DNA of 47,043 bases from positions 1 to 47,043 of IMG/VR virus record IMGVR_UViG_3300048015_000339. One strand, given 5' to 3'. Below the pieces are notes generated by a model that had not been told where the DNA came from, did not search any database, and saw only the letters and a list, made by a program, of their open reading frames with translations. Origin of the DNA: a virus. This document shows, piece by piece, positions 44,950 to 47,043 of this stretch (positions within the stretch are counted from its first letter, which is position 1; each line of letters starts with the position of its first letter). A program made the translations under genes and the position numbers.

Positions 44950-45407
44950 CGGGGCGGAGGCGGCGCGAGCAATCAGGGCGGGCGAGAACTGTGAACCGTC
45001 CCCGCCAACGGTTCGTCGTGGAAGCGAAGCGCCCCGACCCAAATGACGTACCCCGAAGCATCGGGAGGCAGCCCCCCTGTAAGGTTACCTTCAGGGGGTG
45101 CGCCCGCCTCGTGCGAGGGGGGTGATGGTATTCAAGGACACGAACGATAGTGAGTGGAGGAGATAGACAACACAGACATTTGGGTCGGGGCGTTAGCCGC
45201 GCGAACCGTTGTGCGGGAAGTGTCTGATATTATTGCGTTTCATCGCGAAAATTACGTCCACGCAGAGAGACATACTGGGTGTAACTCCGTATGTGGCCCT
45301 GCATGGCGTTTTCGTGGGCATCGTAGACTATCGGACAGGGTGAGGCCCTAGGCTCCCCGCCCTGTCGCACCTGGCCGCTAAGTCTTCATACGCTCGGCGG
45401 CCTTTTG
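44950..45407 (+). ncRNA. candidate large structured RNA (or structured origin)
   Basis: This gene-free stretch folds into nested helices. 45030-45045 pairs perfectly over 16 bases with 45177-45192; 45006-45015 pairs with 45202-45211 (10 bases); 45001-45005 with 45213-45217; 44964-44973 pairs with 45232-45247 around one bulge. Local hairpins fill the middle (45052-45065, 45073-45098, 45107-45118). A second arm runs from 45254 to 45309 with four paired segments, and a third pairs 45334-45340 with 45360-45366. A terminator hairpin with TTTT ends the region. TTGTATAAC at 44935-44943 is a possible promoter on this strand. The exact ends and the strand are uncertain. Confidence 0.55.
45373..45406 (+). 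terminator. probable terminator of the structured region
   Basis: GGCCGC (45373-45378) pairs with GCGGCC (45397-45402) around an 18-base loop, followed by TTTT. Confidence 0.6.
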
Positions 45408-45455
45408 CGTGGGCGGTCAATTGTCAACCGACTTTGCGGTAGTTGTAAACAATGC

Positions 45456-45503
45456 AAAACCCCCTGGTGATCCCGGTGTTGGAAGCCGGGGCCAGGGGGT
45501 TTC
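45456..45503 (-). terminator. terminator after integrase operon (bidirectional)
   Basis: CCCCCTGG and CCAGGGGG arms, with an inner CCCGG/CCGGG stem, are flanked by TTTT on the minus strand and TTT on the plus strand. It closes the integrase and AlpA-like transcript. Confidence 0.8.
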
Positions 45504-45513
45504 GTGGCTCCAT

Positions 45514-45753
45514 TTAGGAGTCAGTAGGCGGCGGCTTGAGCGCCCGGCGAGAGCGGTTATTGGCCCAATCGACCATCTCGTGTCGCAGGAAGAGCAACGC
45601 ACCACGGTTGGTCTCCGAGAAACCAATTGGTTTCGGAAAGTCCGGCCGTTGGCGGTAGCGATCAATTTGCGGGCGCGACCGTCGAAGGAATCCCTTAACC
45701 TCCTCCATAGTCATGTAAACGCTCTGTAGGTCGTCCATCACGAACAGCTCCAT
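45514..45753 (-). CDS. AlpA/excisionase-like DNA-binding protein
   Basis: The product has 79 residues and begins MELFVMDDLQSVYMTMEEVK. The segment MTMEEVKGFLRRSRPQIDRY, then PDFPKPIGFSETNRGALLFL and RHEMVDWANNRSR, is the winged-helix layout of AlpA/excisionase proteins (strand, helix, YR....FP.P, then W). Such proteins direct integrase toward excision or regulate it. It is encoded just downstream of the integrase on the same strand, in the usual recombination module. Starts at 45753, 45738 or 45714 are possible; none has a clear ribosome site. Confidence 0.75.
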   Translation of the reverse strand: MELFVMDDLQSVYMTMEEVKGFLRRSRPQIDRYRQRPDFPKPIGFSETNRGALLFLRHEMVDWANNRSRRALKPPPTDS

Positions 45754-45864
45754 GTGTTGGAACCGTCCGGACGGCGTCGGCGTCCAGCGGGATCGCCGGA
45801 CTGCGAGAAGGTTAAGGCTGAGCAACGGCGAGGGTCAATTACTCTTCCTTGCTCATAGTGCCTC

Positions 45865-47043
45865 TCATACCCATTCAGGTTCGCCGAACTCGATCGCCAT
45901 CTCGGTGTCAGCCTCATCGACGATGGTGCGCTGGAACCACTCCTCGAACTTCTCGACTGCATCGCGCATCTCGTCCGCGTAGTGATGGCGCTGGTAGACG
46001 CCGACTATCCCCGCGCGCGTGCCGCTGACATGGTTGAGCAGCGCCTCGATGACTTCGAGCCGGATACCAAGCCGCTGTAGGTTGGTGGCGTAGGTGCGGC
46101 GTAAGTCGTGGAGTGTCCAATCGGTTCCGGTGCCGGGCGCAAGCTCGATGACCTTCGCTTTTAGTTGCGCGGTAGATTTGGACCAACCGTTGAAGATCTG
46201 GTTGGGCTTACCCCTCGCGGGGAACAAACTCGTGGTCGCCTTGGTAATGTTCGACCGGAGTATAGCCGCACACCGCGCACTGATAGGGAAGGTGTGCGCG
46301 CGGCGGTTCTTGGTTAGCTCTTTTGGAAGGCATATGGAATTATCGGTGATGTAGGCCGCCTGCAACGCGGTGATTTCCCCGCGCCGCTGGCCGGTGAGTG
46401 CGAGCAGCTTCACGATAGCACCGAAGTGGCCGCCAACTGCGTCTGTAGCCTCCCACAAGGTGGATAACTCGGCGTCGGACAGGACGCGCTCCCGAGGTAT
46501 CCATGTGGATGGGAGTTCCAAACCCTCGATCGGCGAGTGCTGGAGTAGTCGGCGACGGACGCACCACCGGAAGAAAGTCTTGCAGTATCGATGAAGGTGC
46601 TCCCCTTCCGAGGGGGAGATCTTGTCGGTGACGTTCGTGATGTGGTGTGCGGTGATGTCCGCTAGCTTCTTGGCGTTGAGGTGCGTGAGGCGCTTGGTGA
46701 AGAGCCGTTCAATCTCCTTTTTGGAACGCGGAGCCAGCTTGGCGAGGTGCTTCTCGCCATACAATTGCAGCGCAGCTCCGAAGGCGATCTTGGGCGTCTG
46801 ATTACGTCCTACGGCCCGCTCCGCCTTTATCAGCCCGGCGATCTTCCGTGCTTCCGCCAGGGCCATGATGGGGTAACGGCCGATCGTCACACGGTCCCTG
46901 GACTTGCCGGCCGATAGGACGAAGGACTTGGCACCGGCCTGGGATACGCGGACGCCGAACCCCTTGAGGGTGTCGTCCACATAGACCCTTACACCTACCT
47001 CGGGGGCCTTCAGCGCGCGCACGCTCGTTTCGGTGAGTCGCAT
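45865..47043 (-). CDS. int: tyrosine recombinase (P4-type integrase)
   Basis: The product has 392 residues and begins MRLTETSVRALKAPEVGVRV. Residues 1-75 are the DUF4102/Arm-binding N-terminal domain (YVDDTLKGFGVRVSQAG). The core-binding domain is about 85-180. The catalytic domain has Arg in TGQRRGEI, the H-x-x-R pair in LHDLRRTYATNL and the nucleophile Tyr in VGVYQRHHYADEM. All key residues are present, so it should be active in site-specific integration. The ATG coincides with the last base of the window, so the promoter and attachment site, usually just upstream, are not included. Confidence 0.92.
   Translation of the reverse strand: MRLTETSVRALKAPEVGVRVYVDDTLKGFGVRVSQAGAKSFVLSAGKSRDRVTIGRYPIMALAEARKIAGLIKAERAVGRNQTPKIAFGAALQLYGEKHLAKLAPRSKKEIERLFTKRLTHLNAKKLADITAHHITNVTDKISPSEGEHLHRYCKTFFRWCVRRRLLQHSPIEGLELPSTWIPRERVLSDAELSTLWEATDAVGGHFGAIVKLLALTGQRRGEITALQAAYITDNSICLPKELTKNRRAHTFPISARCAAILRSNITKATTSLFPARGKPNQIFNGWSKSTAQLKAKVIELAPGTGTDWTLHDLRRTYATNLQRLGIRLEVIEALLNHVSGTRAGIVGVYQRHHYADEMRDAVEKFEEWFQRTIVDEADTEMAIEFGEPEWV

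Noticed and set aside
45154-45351. 65-codon plus-strand frame starting GTG with GGAGGAG nearby
   Set aside because: It runs through the nested helices of the structured region, its last third is unlike a protein, and the SD-like GGAGGAG lies inside the frame rather than before it.
1-47043. tRNA genes, CRISPR array, insertion sequences, attL/attR repeats
   Set aside because: I saw no cloverleaf with a GGTTCGA-type T arm, no regularly spaced repeats, no transposase, and no long direct repeat at the two window ends.

Overview
The window is an almost complete temperate siphovirus-type prophage, or a phage-plasmid related to one. It is trimmed exactly at gene boundaries: base 1 is the stop codon of the first gene and base 47043 is the start of the tyrosine integrase. 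I see no tRNA, no CRISPR array, no host chromosome gene and no recognisable attL/attR pair, so the true element ends cannot be fixed. Two things suggest a host in the Patescibacteria/CPR (Parcubacteria-like, moderately high GC). The lysin carries a C-terminal peptidoglycan-binding module ending in a GPATRAKLN signature, a form I associate with that group. Many promoters are also of the leaderless type, with a -10 box six bases before the start codon. The host assignment is inference.

Layout. 1-2310 (minus strand): early-type small genes with an HNH endonuclease, transcribed from a leaderless promoter at 2317-2325. 2384-4373 (plus): single-stranded DNA-binding protein, a zinc/HNH-like protein and small partners, closed by a bidirectional terminator. 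4377-6579: small genes and an HNH-like cargo gene. 6813-31840 (minus): the late operon in classical siphovirus order read right to left: candidate small terminase, TerL, HNH, portal-MuF fusion, decoration and appendage proteins, prohead protease-scaffold fusion, HK97-type major capsid, head-tail connectors, tail terminator, major tail protein, tail assembly chaperone with a probable -1 frameshift, tape measure, baseplate/tail tip, tail fibre, lysin and holin. 31945-39600: accessory and regulatory genes in short opposing units: a ParB-like protein, several small zinc ribbons, PD-(D/E)XK-type nucleases, a SLATT membrane effector, a DUF932 protein, a DUF3560 protein and a microprotein unit. 39607-47043 (minus): CHC2 primase, replication-relaxation protein, a VirD4/TraG-like coupling ATPase, an AlpA/excisionase-like protein and the integrase.

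How it works together. Structural, packaging and lysis genes form one colinear late block. Membrane-anchored or nuclease-like cargo genes, mostly on the opposite strand and with their own control regions, interrupt it. The right end combines phage lysogeny functions with two genes typical of mobilizable or conjugative elements, next to a strongly folded 450-base region (44950-45407) that contains no convincing gene. It may be a structured RNA or an origin (oriT/replication).

Most striking points: (1) the multi-helix region at 44950-45407; (2) two promoter architectures shared across the element, one leaderless; (3) a 12-base motif repeated four times; (4) a self-contained unit encoding a 21- or 29-residue microprotein at 39370-39534; (5) a lone SLATT effector; (6) a papain-like lysin; (7) a conjugation-type ATPase inside a siphovirus genome.
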